Shown here one piece after another: positions 35,097 through 46,588 of a stretch of 64,000 nt of DNA. This stretch comes from Thamnaconus septentrionalis. Its lineage: Eukaryota > Chordata > Actinopteri > Tetraodontiformes > Monacanthidae. Positions within the stretch are counted from its first letter, which is position 1; each line of letters starts with the position of its first letter. The notes under the pieces are model-generated. The model was not told the origin of the DNA, ran no database searches, and was given only the letters and a program-made list of their open reading frames with translations. The stretch spans positions 13,081,861-13,145,860 of the forward strand of contig CM020501.1 of assembly GCA_009823395.1 (NCBI GenBank), written 5' to 3'. A program made the translations under genes and the position numbers.

Positions 35097-36995
35097 GGCA
35101 GCGAGGAGTGACTGATGAGGCTCTGCTTTTGACAAGCTGTTGGCCGCAGGCTGGCAGGTGGTTACCGCAGAGGAGACCATTAAACAAATGACTAAACAAA
35201 TTGAGGGGAATGGATGGTAAGTGCGGACGGACCTCTCTCTCTCTCTCTTTCTCTCCCTCTTTCTCTCACTCTTTGTCTCTCTCCACTCTACAGAGTCTGT
35301 GTTATTTCAGCGGTGGTATCTTTGGATTTCCTAAGGTAAACACTCCCGGTCCTGCCTGCCTAATAGCCCGGAGATCAGGGAGCTGAACCGGTGAGCCGAG
35401 GGTCACCGCCTGCTTCTCGCAAACAGGCATAATGAAAAAGGAAGGACCGGGTTTTGGCACTTTTTTTTTTGTCTTCACGCTCTCACTCTTCAACATTCAG
35501 ATTTTTGCACGCCCTCCAAATCTGTGTTTATTCCTTCAGGGCTCAGCGCGGCGAGAAATGAACTTTGAGGTTGGAGTCGGTGACCTCTTGCGCTGTGTTT
35601 ACCACTCACACACTCTTAACGCCGTCCCTTGTTTGCCCAAACGCGTCGAATCTCTGCCTCATTTGCTTTCTTGCCTTTTTTTCCCTGTGTTTCCTACCAA
35701 ATATGGCGACCGGCTGCAGAGTTTGCAGCGCACTGCGCTTTTTCCAGTGCAAATATGTGGCAGCACATGGGCAAACACGCTCATGCATGCGGTTGGAATT
35801 CATGCATTTTGATTGCCGGCTACGCGATGATGTATGTATTTCGTATATCGTACACACGACACACCCATTTATCAAACATTCTACAGTGCTAAGTTGAAAA
35901 TGGGTGAATTTTCAATTTTTGGGCGAACTGCCCTTTGAAGCTCAGGCTGAGGGGATTTTTTATTTATTTATTTTTGCAACCTGCAGTTCAGGAACCTCTC
36001 AGTCTGAGCCCTCGCTCCCGAATGAGTGCAGCTTGGATGAAACCCTGAAACCGGTGTAACCTCCTCTCACCTGTAAGAGCCGTTTTCTCAGATCATGGAT
36101 CTGCTTGGTTTTTTTGTGTTGTTTGCCATGTCAGTGTGAGCGGTGCCTTCGCTGACGAGTTAACTTGCACACTACGTCTTCACTGTAGGCCACGTGTGCA
36201 CGCCATCCATCTGAAAGTGTGTTTTGCAAATTAAAACATTTCTGGCCCCAGGTGAAACTATTTTTTTTTCTTGCACTCGCATCGATTTCATCTTACTGCG
36301 GTGAGAAGTTAGTTACTTAAAAAAAAAAATCTTGTTTAACAAGTTGTGCGCCAAGTGTGCGCTTGATTAGACATCTGCAGCAGCGAAACAGGAAGACGGC
36401 GCCGGCTTACTTATTATCAGTGACCTTGACAACCACTGGAAGCAATTTGTCTGCATTTAAGTAGTAAATGCGCAACAATTTTTGAAATTATTATCGGTGC
36501 GCTGTGCGTGCACACACAACCACAAACAAAATTTGATATTATTATTACTTACCGTGGCTGTGTGACAGCCTTCATGAAAGAACATTAGGAAAACATTATG
36601 CTCAATCTCAGGCTTCAGGAGAATCAAGAACAGTGGAACTGTTCAAGGTGCTGCTGCTGCTTCTGGATGGAGGCCCATTTATTCCCGCACCTTTGTACGG
36701 TACGTGCGGTGTGTCAGGTTGCCCCGGTGTGTCAAATTCCACCTGTCCACATGGGTTGGAATGTTTCCAAAAATGCATTGGGACAGTCTTTCACACTCGC
36801 AGCAGGTCAGTCAGACTGCTTCACTGCCAGCAGAGCGAGTTGTTAATGGTACAGTGCTTCCCGTTGGTGGCCACTCCTGCAGAGCACAGAGTCTAAGTCT
36901 GAGTCTGGCACAGTTAACATAAAAGAATAACATAAAGCTTCTTGCCATCAAATGGCCGTATGAAGCAGTAAGTCAGGAGCAAAAGTTGCTTTTGG

Positions 36996-37195
36996 ACCAG
37001 GGGCGGGCAAACGTTTTGACTGGTGGGGCCACAAAGGGTTCTAAAATTTGACAGAGGGGCTGGAGCAGGAGCAGATGGATGGAGTGTCTTGGTGACCCAC
37101 AATATACATCATCGGGCATGTGGAAAACGTGCTTTCCTTGTAGGGAAATTTCATTATGTGTACATAATGACAATAAACAATCTTGAATCTTAATG
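36996..37195 (+). mobile_element. hAT-like fragment plus repeat tail
   Basis: The block starting CCAGGGGCGGGCAAAC and continuing through GGGGCCACAAAGGGTT resembles the CAGGGGTGGGCAAAC ends of non-autonomous hAT elements. It is followed at about 37130-37195 by AATTTCATTATGTGTACA and TGACAATAAACAATCTTGAATCTT, which resembles the 3' tail of a common fish retroposon. Both calls come from memory of family consensus sequences. Exact limits are not defined. Confidence 0.55.
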
Positions 37196-38412
37196 TCAAT
37201 TGAAAATTAACAAGTGTTACAACGAAATAAGTGTCTTTGAAGCCCCACAGTATTTAGCTATTTTTTTAAATGACTCTAAAAATAATGGAAAAATGGGGGC
37301 GTGTGTAGGCGAGTTGTATAGTTAGAAAACCGATGCACAAAATGATTGCATTACCTTAATGTATTTATGCCATCCTACACCCATAGGCTTCACTGTGAGT
37401 GCAAAAATATGTCTAAGTGCTGTATTGTTGTTAAGACTACATTAGCACCATGTAGCCTTCCATTTACTGCTTATTTTATTATAGAGAGACGTTAAACAAG
37501 GCCGGTAAGCTTTGTGTGCTGCAATCGTGCGTTATACTGAATGTTCTTTTCGAGATTGTGACTGAGATGTTTTTTTTAAAAATGACACTCTGGGGTTGGA
37601 GGTCAGGTTCATTTCAGGTTCAAACCGGCAGGCTGGCAGCTGGGCGAGAGGGCGTGGCGACGGCGCGCGGCGCGTTTCCGCCTGCACGAGGAAGACGGAG
37701 CGGCGACAGCGAGACACACGGAGAAGTCGTCACCGGTTGTGTCGCTAATTGGGTGTCGACATAATTAGTGCTAATTAGGATAATAGCCATTCGTCTGGAG
37801 ATCCATCCACCTAATGGGACTGCGGCAGTCATTCAGCTGGGCCCGCGCACACACGCACACACTGGCTCCCACGCACGGATGCACAAAAGAAGTTGTGAAC
37901 ATCCATCCAGCCTCCTTGTTAGACAAATCTGTACTCCAGATTAAATGTTCTGAAGGACTTTTGTAGCGCCGACAGCGAGTCGCTCTTCTGCTGCTGCTTC
38001 TGCTGCGCTAAACGTTGGAACCTCTCCCGGCCCGCGGCAGCCGTCCTCCCTGTGTTTGTGCGTCAAATGGCAGCCGCCGAGCGCAGGCCCAGAGGAAGTG
38101 AGTCACGGGGCAAATGCCAACACTGAGTGGAGGGAAATGTTTCCCTTCGTGTTTATTCAGCGTCACTCGTCATCCTTCTCTCCTTTCCTCTCCTCTCCTC
38201 TCTTCCTGCCTCCAGCTCAACCAGGCTCCCAGCCGCCCATCCTACCCTCCACCACCCCAACCCAACCCCTCTCCCCACCCCAACTCCCCCTTAACCCTCC
38301 CCCCGCTGTATTTTCCTCTCCTCCACCGTTGCCGTTCCACTGTTCTCCGTCCCTGCGGCCACACCGGGGGACATTAAACAAACACCGGCCGGTCCAGCTG
38401 CCCTTTCTCACA

Positions 38413-38451
38413 ACACACACACACACACACACACAGACACACACACACACA
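38413..38451 (+). repeat. (AC)n microsatellite
   Basis: An AC run with one GAC interruption, next to a C-rich, nearly all-pyrimidine/A block at 38215-38310. Confidence 0.95.
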
Positions 38452-41376
38452 GTCTCTCTGATGTAGGGCATGCCTAAAGACACATTGCTCGATATCCTTG
38501 TACACAGAAACTCGCCGGCCGGCCACACTGTGTGTAATCGTAGTCTGAGTGTGCGTTTTCTTGAGGGACTTTTTAACCGTGGCAAGTGGCCGTGCTGCAA
38601 GTTGTGCGACCACCACAAAAAAAGTATCCCTGTCTCCCCGTCTCTGTGTGGCTGCCTGGGGGAAGGAACTGCAAAGGTGATTTGAGAAAACAAGCCTGTG
38701 ATTAAAGCCCCGGCGTTTATTAAAGTGGCAGCAGTGGTGCACTGCAGGAGGGATGAGAGAGAGATGTTTTGGTTTTTTATAGTAGGTGGTAAAATCTCTC
38801 ACAAACACATTAATGTTTGTCACCTCGGTCGCCCGGCTCTCCCGGCTCTCTCTCTTTCTTACACTCCTTCTACTCATTATTGGTCTCATGTGCATTCAGA
38901 AATGCAGACTGTGTTTCCTTTGAGCGGTGCAGTCATTAATATTCATAGAGCAGAACTAAGGAAGTACTGTGTAAGTCACGTTACTTTGGGTTATGAGTTA
39001 TTTCTAAGTTGTAAACATGTGAAACACAACTTGCCAACTTCCCACATGAGAAACATTCTGTCACACTGTTGAATCCAAAAGACAACTCCACGGGTGTTCA
39101 TGCTCCAGCGGTTTTTGCAAAAGCTCCGACAGCGTGATGAAATTACTCTGTGCCCTTTTTCAAAAGGGGGCGGGGGAGCTTAAACAGTGCAAAAGAAATT
39201 TAAGTGGAAGGTCATAGTTTTATTGAAAGAGCTTTTTAATTTGCAACAATATAGACCAAGAACACACACGGTTAGGTGATTACATAGGACATGGATTTCT
39301 AATTTCTGGCGGTATAACTGGCCTGCTCGGAGTTTCCAGTCGGTCAAACCAATGTTAGAAGTTGACATGCATCTACTTCCTACAGTATCAGAAGGCTGTA
39401 GTGCCAGTAGTCTGGTGCATCATCTCATCTAATGGAAAAGTTTCCAGAGAGATGGAGGCTGTACACTGCAGCATATTAATGTAAAATAATAGCCAATTTC
39501 CTGTGGATTTTCTTTACAACCCTTTTACTATAAAACTATGTCCTAGTGTGCATAATGCAACAGAAAGCAAAATATTGACATTTGGCAGTCCAGAACTGTA
39601 GAGTGCTTTGTCTCCTTTGATTAGTCTCCATCCTCTTGCTTTATTAATACGCACATTTATTGTTGGGAGTATTAACATAGAACTGTCTTTGCTAAGTACA
39701 CAAAATAACTTCGGGCATCTAATTTGTGTTGTTGTCAGAGGTTTGTTATATATAATTCTATTACTCTATGCCCGCATAATGAATGAACCTTAATGCATTC
39801 CACAATGTCCTGGCCTCGAATCAGACCGAGATGGACACTTTGCAGTCGCTCGAAATAGCTGACGCACATTTTTAATTCATCTTGCAGCCAGTTTTCAATC
39901 CTAATTCTTACTCTTTGGTTCGGCTCCAGCAGCCTCATTAGAAAGATGTGGAATTGTTTGCTGATGTCTTGTTTCCTCCCTCCTCTTAATTACAAGATAA
40001 AAGGTTTGCACAATTTTAGGTTTTAGCTGTCCTGGGGTTTTGCGCCAAATAGGTTTGGAATCACAGCCTAAGTGTACTTAATGTGTGTTTTTGCAAGACT
40101 GCCAACAATGGTCCATATATAGAACACTGCTGCCCAGGCCCAAGCACAGTAAGTGCAGCGGGACCAACCACCATCATATTTTGGGGACCCTTTACTTTAA
40201 CACATGTAAGGAAAATCTTGGGGGTTTTGGCTCGTTATTAAAGAGATAAAGAGTTCGGGATGAGCTATTGGCTCTGTGTCAGAAGACTCATGAGTTTATT
40301 GCAAAATAAAGGCAGGCTCTTGTCATCTGTTCTAGATCTTGGTGATTGGGCTCCCTTTTTGTTTACTCCTTAATCCAGCGCTGATTGCAGTGGAGTCACT
40401 TGTCCTTGTTTTGTGGGGAGATATCTATTTTCAGCTCAGTTCCACTCTAAACAAAACTCCCTTCTTTCAATTACAAAGATGATCAGACCTCATCAGCTTT
40501 CTCCAAGGCATTTCTTATCACAGCTGTCGCAATCAGAAACCCAACATAAACGTCTCCTAAAAGATTATGTCTACGCATAACAGTTAGCCCGAGAATTGGC
40601 ATTAAAAGAATGTTCGGCGAAAGCGATATTGAAGAAATCCTCAACCCCGGGCTCCTTTAATGATAACTTACTTTTTAAGGCAAACGCTGAGATCACTGAA
40701 GCAGTCCCTGTCACACTACTGGCAGCAGAATGTCAAGCGCTGCTGGCGGTGGTCCAGCTCGCAGTCTTAACTCAGTTTGACTCTTTAATCCCATTACAAA
40801 GGGGATTGCTCATATTTCCCAAAACTCTACCAAGCTGTTGTCAGAAATTGGCCACATTCTCTTCATTGTTTTTATTTTTTGTGTTCAGCACCAGGATCAT
40901 TCAATTTGAGTCAGATTTTATTAATCGATCCTAGTTTGTCCCAGAGGACCTGCCGAGTCTCAGAACGGCTCTCTGTCCTTTGTTCAGAGATCGTTCTTGG
41001 CTTCCAGCGACTGTGCTCTGTTCGCTTCAAAGCACCCAGACAGGGACTGTTAGTCAAGTATTAACATAATGCACCAATACACTGACGGGGTGAACTCTTT
41101 GGATTCTTTCTGAATAAAATCTGCACCTCTAAGTAACTTTTGGATGACTTATTCCTCACGTGTGCCACAAAAATAAACAAAACAGAAAGGGAAAGGTTCA
41201 TGTTTTGTTATGATTCTTTTTTGAGCCTCAGAGCCTCAAGGATCTTTGTTTTAAGGTCACTTAGTCAATAACAAAAATAACTGCATCATATGCTCATAGT
41301 GCAAATGGTAGAGCTTTTTTATATATATATATATTTGCTACAGTTTGGGGTTGTTTAATATGACAATAAATCAGTT

Positions 41377-41440
41377 TGTCCAAGTGGCTGAACGTTCACC
41401 TTCAGACTGGGATCTGAGGTTCGATCCCTGGCCAGGTCAC
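41377..41440 (+). repeat. tRNA-like, possibly SINE-head sequence
   Basis: AGTGGCTGAACG resembles a polymerase III A box, and GGTTCGATCCC matches the B box consensus 36 bp later. Pairing for a full cloverleaf is poor, and no CCA-adjacent acceptor stem is visible, so this is not a functional tRNA. A degraded tRNA-derived SINE is the likeliest reading. Confidence 0.5.
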
Positions 41441-43791
41441 ACCAATCTGTGAATTTTTTCCTCGTGCTGCTACCTATAAATGCAAGCTCTACACCTGGAA
41501 GGCCATGTGATGTAAAAACCTATTTCAAACTAAACACGCCGACCAATCAAGGATTTATCCTTGAATATAGCAGCAAAAATTCAGTGCAAACAAACAAAAA
41601 AAAAACACATATTTCAGATGGATATGACGGGAAGGTGTATCTCTTTCCTCTCTGCATCCAAAACTGTTCTCCCTCTTCGGCAGAGAGGAGCTTTTATCGT
41701 CACCCGTTACTTTGTTATTGCGGACATCACACCACAATTCAAGCTGACAAGCAGCACAAGGAGCAGAAATGCATGGAGGCAAAAAATGATACTGCCAGAA
41801 AATTCAATGTTAAAGGGAAAACTAATACAGCCCCCTCATCTCAGACACACACGCGCTCAGACACACACTCACACACACATACACATAGCTGCATTCAGCA
41901 CAGTAAAACTCTTCGCTCCGACTGTGAATCAGCCCGGTAGCTCGCTTGCCCGCCCATTCGTCTGCAGGAGAACCAGCGGCAAATATTCCTTCTAAAGTGA
42001 CAAGGAGGTGGCGGGTGCTGAGTGAGCGGAGTGTCAGTGTGTGTGCAGTGTGCATCGTGTGGGTGTGTGACAGCGCGTCCATGTGAGTGGGGTGGGGTCC
42101 ACGCTTCTAAAACGGCTGCTCTCTGAACTGGGTGCAGCTGGATGGTTCCTCTTCCTCTTCTTCTACACTCAGTCCCCGTGTGTGTCACACGCAGTGAGGT
42201 TTCAGAACGCGGCTTGCTGCCTGTCGGGCAGCGGGAGGGATGGAGGGATTGTGGGAGTGAGGGCAAGGCAGAGGTGATGTCTGTTGGCAGTAGAGTCGGT
42301 CCCTGGACTTGACGCACACACACTGGCAGGCACGCACAGACACACACTGAGGCATGCTCGGATATTCGAAACACCCAGCGGCCGAAGCTCGCTTGTCTTC
42401 GGGCCTGCGACATGTGTGCGCTAATTAGCTTTTGGCAAACTTTGCTGTCTGCGCGCGTGCGTGCACGTGTGTTTGTGTTTAGCAGTCAGTCTTGCAGCGC
42501 GACGCCCATCAGCGTCTATTAAATGAGTCTCGGGGACAGACACTGAATGAAAGACCAATCTGGCATGTTGGGTGGTGTGCATTGAGGCAGGCAGCTGCGT
42601 GGAGGGAGCTTGGGAGGGTGAGGAGGGTGTTGGACAAAAGCAATGTGCAGATTGTAATCTGAGTCGGTTTGGAAAGTGGGATGTGAGAGTCAAAGGGCTG
42701 TTTTATTATTTGGGGCATCGTGGAATGCATCAGGACGTGGGAATAGAAGTAGCATGATGATTGCTGTATTTTAATTTGGATCCTATGCCCGAGGATATGC
42801 GCAGACACTCTTAATTGTGCGAACGAGTGTGCATAGGCATGCGCACTTCCACAATTGAATTTGCCCTTAATTAAAAGCTGTCGCAATTTGCTCCCATTTA
42901 ATTAAATGCAGCATCAAAAGAAAAGCCGAAAACAGCCAAGAATTTGTGCGATATTTCAAATCTTAACTACTTTGCTGCTCAGTTGGAATGAAGAGACTCA
43001 CCCTGTCATCGGCCCCTACCAGCCTGGTGGCCGCTCGTTTGTGTTTGCGTCGGGACTATGTTGCGACTCCTAAGATGAGGCGGTGTAACCTTCCTCGGGC
43101 TACGCTGAACAAATAGGGCCATTTTTATTATCTCTCATAAAAGAGAATTTCCCACAGATTAAGCCTCTCTATTCTCTACCGCCTGACTTTTTCCGAAAAG
43201 GCAAATTCCATTTCTTTACCTCCGTGCCGCGTTCGTTTAAAATGAGAGTCTGACGCCGGCGTCGCGCTGGAACTCGAGGCGGAGTGCTCCCAATTTGGAG
43301 CGATTTAGAGCGCTGGGGAAAAAAAATAGCGGCGGCCATCGGTCTCCGTCCCTGCATGCAATTTCATGTATAAATAGTAAGTATAAATTGGATATGCAAA
43401 TGAGGGAAAAATAGTACGCGGACAAATATTTCAAGTCAAAAATAGGGTGCAGATGGCAATGTGCTCGCTTAATTGGCCGTAGCGCGTTCTCACACCCACC
43501 CGCAGCGCTTCTTTGACTGAAATGTTAATAACTTTGAACTTCGCTGCCTCCACCCCTCCCCCAGACATCGTGCCCTAGTGGAAGCACGCTTTCAATGTCT
43601 ATTAATTATTATGTGCTGGGTAAAACAGGTGTGATGAAACGGGGCTGGGCAGTGCAGTTAATGAGCTTAACTGCTGCACCGCTGCATTTAAACCCCTGCG
43701 AGGATGCAAGAAAATCTATCCTGCGCCTCCGCGAGCAGGAGCTGCTGGAGCTTTAGTCAGAGAGCCTTTATTTCAGCCAGTGGATTGCAGG

Positions 43792-43792
<1 letters not shown>

Positions 43793-43856
<64 letters not shown>

Positions 43857-43866
43857 GACACACACC
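43793..43866 (+). repeat. (CA)n microsatellite grading into (GACA)n
   Basis: 60 bp of pure CA (43793-43852) is followed by a short GACA/CACA tail. Confidence 0.97.
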
Positions 43867-44424
43867 TAGACGTACACTCACTCAAACAGTGTCAGTGTTG
43901 AGAGTGGAGGCTCCGGCGGCTCTTGAGAACGTTCTCCGGGGAAATCACTTGGAATAAAATTAAACCTGAAGAATTCTGTCTCGGCGTGAGCGCGTAGGTG
44001 GGGATGTATGTCAAAAAGCCACACTTTCTCCTCCAGCCATAAATCAATTTGGGGTTCAATCAGTCGCTCCAAGCTTTATTTCTGTCACACAAACCCACGG
44101 AGCCGCACTTTTTCTCTCTCTCTCAGGATGAAGCAATTACGGCCATATGCGGCTGCATCAACACACATGCAGAGTCGTCCGCAAACTTTTGGGGCGCAGA
44201 AGCGGGAGGGGGAACTAACCTGGTCGACATTCAGCACAAAACGTTTTGTTTTGTAATATGTTATCAGAGGCGGCAAAAATGATTTTGAAAGCGCAAGGCA
44301 TGATGTTAGAAGATCCAAAGTGCCTGGAGACTCTGCATGGCAGGGGCGTCCTACTCCCTCAGCCAAGTTTGCACTTAACTGCATACCTACAAACTTGAGC
44401 ACTGTGATGTTGAGACAGCTGCAC

Positions 44425-45189
44425 AGACATTGTGCTGTACTTCAGTAAAAGTGCAGATACTTGTCTAAAAACTTACTCTGGTAAAAGTACTAATTGAACT
44501 CCTTTACTCCAATAAAAGTACAGGTCCTGAAATGTATTTAACGTACAAAGTATTTTTTTTGTTGCCTTTAATGGAATAATACATTTGTTGGTAATTTTGC
44601 CAAAATGAAAAAGTTGTGACAGAATATCCTGGACTGAACTGGCCAGAGGTCTAGCATTAACATCTGCATCATTTTAACAGCTTTGCTACTCTCTGTACCA
44701 ATTTTTTATTTTATTTTTTTAACTGCAGCACAGCAAAATTGCTCTCAGTAATAGTTATGACCAGTGAGCCATTATTGGATGTTTACACTTTTAATAGCTA
44801 TAACCAATGTTATTTTCTACATTTTTATTTTTCTCTTTTCTGAAAACGTACTGAATAGTGACTCCAAAGCTGAGGTTCGCTAATATAATTTCTCTATAAA
44901 ATATTATCCAGTTTTATCTTGAACTATACAACCGCATAATTAAAATAACTCCACTTCAATCAGCAACAACCATTATAAGTGCATTACTTTGAACAGAATT
45001 TGAATCTTTTAAACAACAAGCATGTTTTTCCAATGTGACGAGTAGAAAGTGCAGATGTTGGTGTACTAATGTAGGGGGTCAAAGTAAAAAGTTGTCAGAA
45101 AAGGAAATACTGTAGTAATGTACAAGTACCTGAATGTTCTACTTGGGCACAGTCACAAACTATTTGCACTTAGTTACTTCCCACCTCTG
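44425..45189 (-). mobile_element. Decayed non-autonomous DNA transposon-like fish repeat
   Basis: Both ends show the motifs of a common teleost repeat. The left part has TACTTCAGTAAAAGTGCAG and repeated AAAAGTAC phrases. The right end reads TTAGTTACTTCCCACCTCTG, the complement of a CAGAGGTGGGAAGTAAC terminus. The centre is AT-rich and non-coding. I recognise the pattern from fish genomes (often classed hAT-like), but the left terminus is truncated or diverged. Orientation follows the CAGAGG end. Confidence 0.6.
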
Positions 45190-45722
45190 CATGTTATACA
45201 GATGCTAAAGAGGCAGCGATGATCAAACCAGCTGTTCAAGTGTTTGGAGGGAGACGGTTGAAAGGGGATGAAGGGGAGAGGGGTGTTGGAGTTATTGCAG
45301 AGGCTTTGGCACATGTGCTGAGGTACCAATTCAAGTTGGCGTAATCGCCAGGCGAGTGTGCAGCTGTGTGCAGAATGAAAATGGAATGCAATCCACCGCG
45401 TTCAGCTGGCACGGCGCCGCTCTAGTTTTTTTTTAGGGGAATGGGGGTGGAGGGGTGGGTGGGAGGTGCACACCCAATACCCAGCCAGTGCGGTGTGCCG
45501 CTCGACAATGCACAAGTATAAATACGCGCATCTAACGAGTGCACAGTGTACAAACAAGACACTGGTGTGCAGATTTTGTTGGTCAGGAACAAAAGGCGGA
45601 GGGGCGGATGGGGGGGAGGGGAGAAAAAAAAAATCCCCTCCTCAAATGAAAATGGAATTAGACGAACATTATCCTGGGTTTACAATAATTCTGACATGTC
45701 TCACAAGTTTGCCAACTGAGCT

Positions 45723-45758
45723 TGGCGTGTTTGGCGTGCGTGGCGTGCGTGGCGTGCG
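45723..45758 (+). repeat. 9-bp tandem repeat, four copies
   Basis: The unit TGGCGTGCG occurs three times after one variant copy (TGGCGTGTT). It is CpG-rich and non-coding as far as can be seen. Confidence 0.9.
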
Positions 45759-46454
45759 CGCCGCGGGGGTCGCACTGCCGAACCTGCCGAGCTGATCTGC
45801 TCTCACGTCCTTGGTTCTGCTCGAGGTGCGCAGCTGCTCCTTTTGTCATGTTGATTTTAATTCAGTCAAACCACTCCGGTTGGGTCACCGACATGTGGCG
45901 ATTGTTGCGCGACTCCTCCAAAATGAACTCTTTCCCCGTCTCGCACGCCTGTTTTTGTGATTGTTCCTTATCTTGCACGCTCATGTAAAAAGAAATAGCG
46001 CCGCCGGATCTCGCATGTCTTGTGTCTGTGTGTCAGCTCCAGCTTGTATATTGTATATTTCAAACGTCTGCACTGTATTGATTGCTGGGAGGAAATGAGG
46101 GAGGATCAGCGCTGGGGATTGGAAAGAAAAAAATCAGCAACAACAACAACAACGGCAGAAGACAATCAGCTAACAATGAAAAAGAGTCCCAATAGAATGA
46201 AGGAAACACAAAATGAGCCACGTATCAATCTGAGACAGAGCGAGCAAGCGATTTATTTAAGCTCTCCCCTATCCTCTTTCCTGTCTGATGATTGTCCTCT
46301 GGAATCGAAACGATCCACGCGCCAAATTCTTCCCTTTCTGTCAAGACTGCTGCTCTAAGACAGAAAGAAAGGAGCAGAAAGGTTTGGTTGGGACCTGGGG
46401 GGGAGGCTGTCATTAGTGTCTTATAACTTAATTGTTGTGTGTGTATCTCTGCAG

Positions 46455-46588
46455 ATCAATCACTCTGGACAATCAGCTGGTCGTCCTGGCAACCACGGCG
46501 GCCGACGCAGGACGCTACCATGTGGAGGCGGTGAACGACATGACGGGAGAGAACGCGACCAGCCCAGCGGTCTACTTGAGCATCTCGG
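46455..46588 (+). CDS. sdk1: sdk1-like coding exon: second half of Ig domain 2
   Basis: This 134-bp exon has an acceptor ATCTCTGCAG and a donor GTGAGG. Its first A completes Ile with AT from the previous exon, 44 codons follow, and one G is left (phase 1). It reads ITLDNQLVVLATT, DAGRYHVEAVND and GENATSP, matching the SDK1 pattern I remember (ITLENQLVILATT, GENKTSP) better than SDK2. The usual second Ig cysteine position holds His (DAGRYH), and no cysteine occurs in the exon. NAT is a potential glycosylation site. The next expected exon (Ig3) is not in the window. Confidence 0.92.

Larger units (their letters stand above)
25122..46454 (+). other. 21-kb intron within Ig domain 2
   Basis: The donor GTAGGT is followed within ten bases by a run of 13 C (25132-25144). 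The acceptor is ATCTCTGCAG, and the junction is phase 2 (AT|A, Ile). No exon is recognisable inside. Features seen: microsatellites at 27962-28018, 30351-30390, 34459-34522, 34889-34960, 38413-38451 and 43793-43852; an inverted-repeat element at 33088-33606; G-rich sequence at 35031-35096; C-rich sequence at 38215-38310; hAT-like and other repeat pieces at 36996-37195; a tRNA-like piece at 41377-41440; a decayed DNA-transposon-like repeat at 44425-45189; and a 9-bp tandem repeat at 45723-45758. The remaining blocks (for example 25500-27700, 28500-30300 and 39000-41300) show nothing I can name. Confidence 0.82.

Noticed and set aside
41377..41440. Functional tRNA gene
   Set aside because: A and B box motifs are present but the acceptor and anticodon stems do not form well.
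43793..43866. CRISPR-like array
   Set aside because: Simple dinucleotide repeat with no spacers; the genome is vertebrate.
45466..45795. 109-codon open frame containing a Gly-Val-Arg repeat
   Set aside because: The repeat is the 9-bp tandem at 45723-45758 read as protein; nothing else supports coding.
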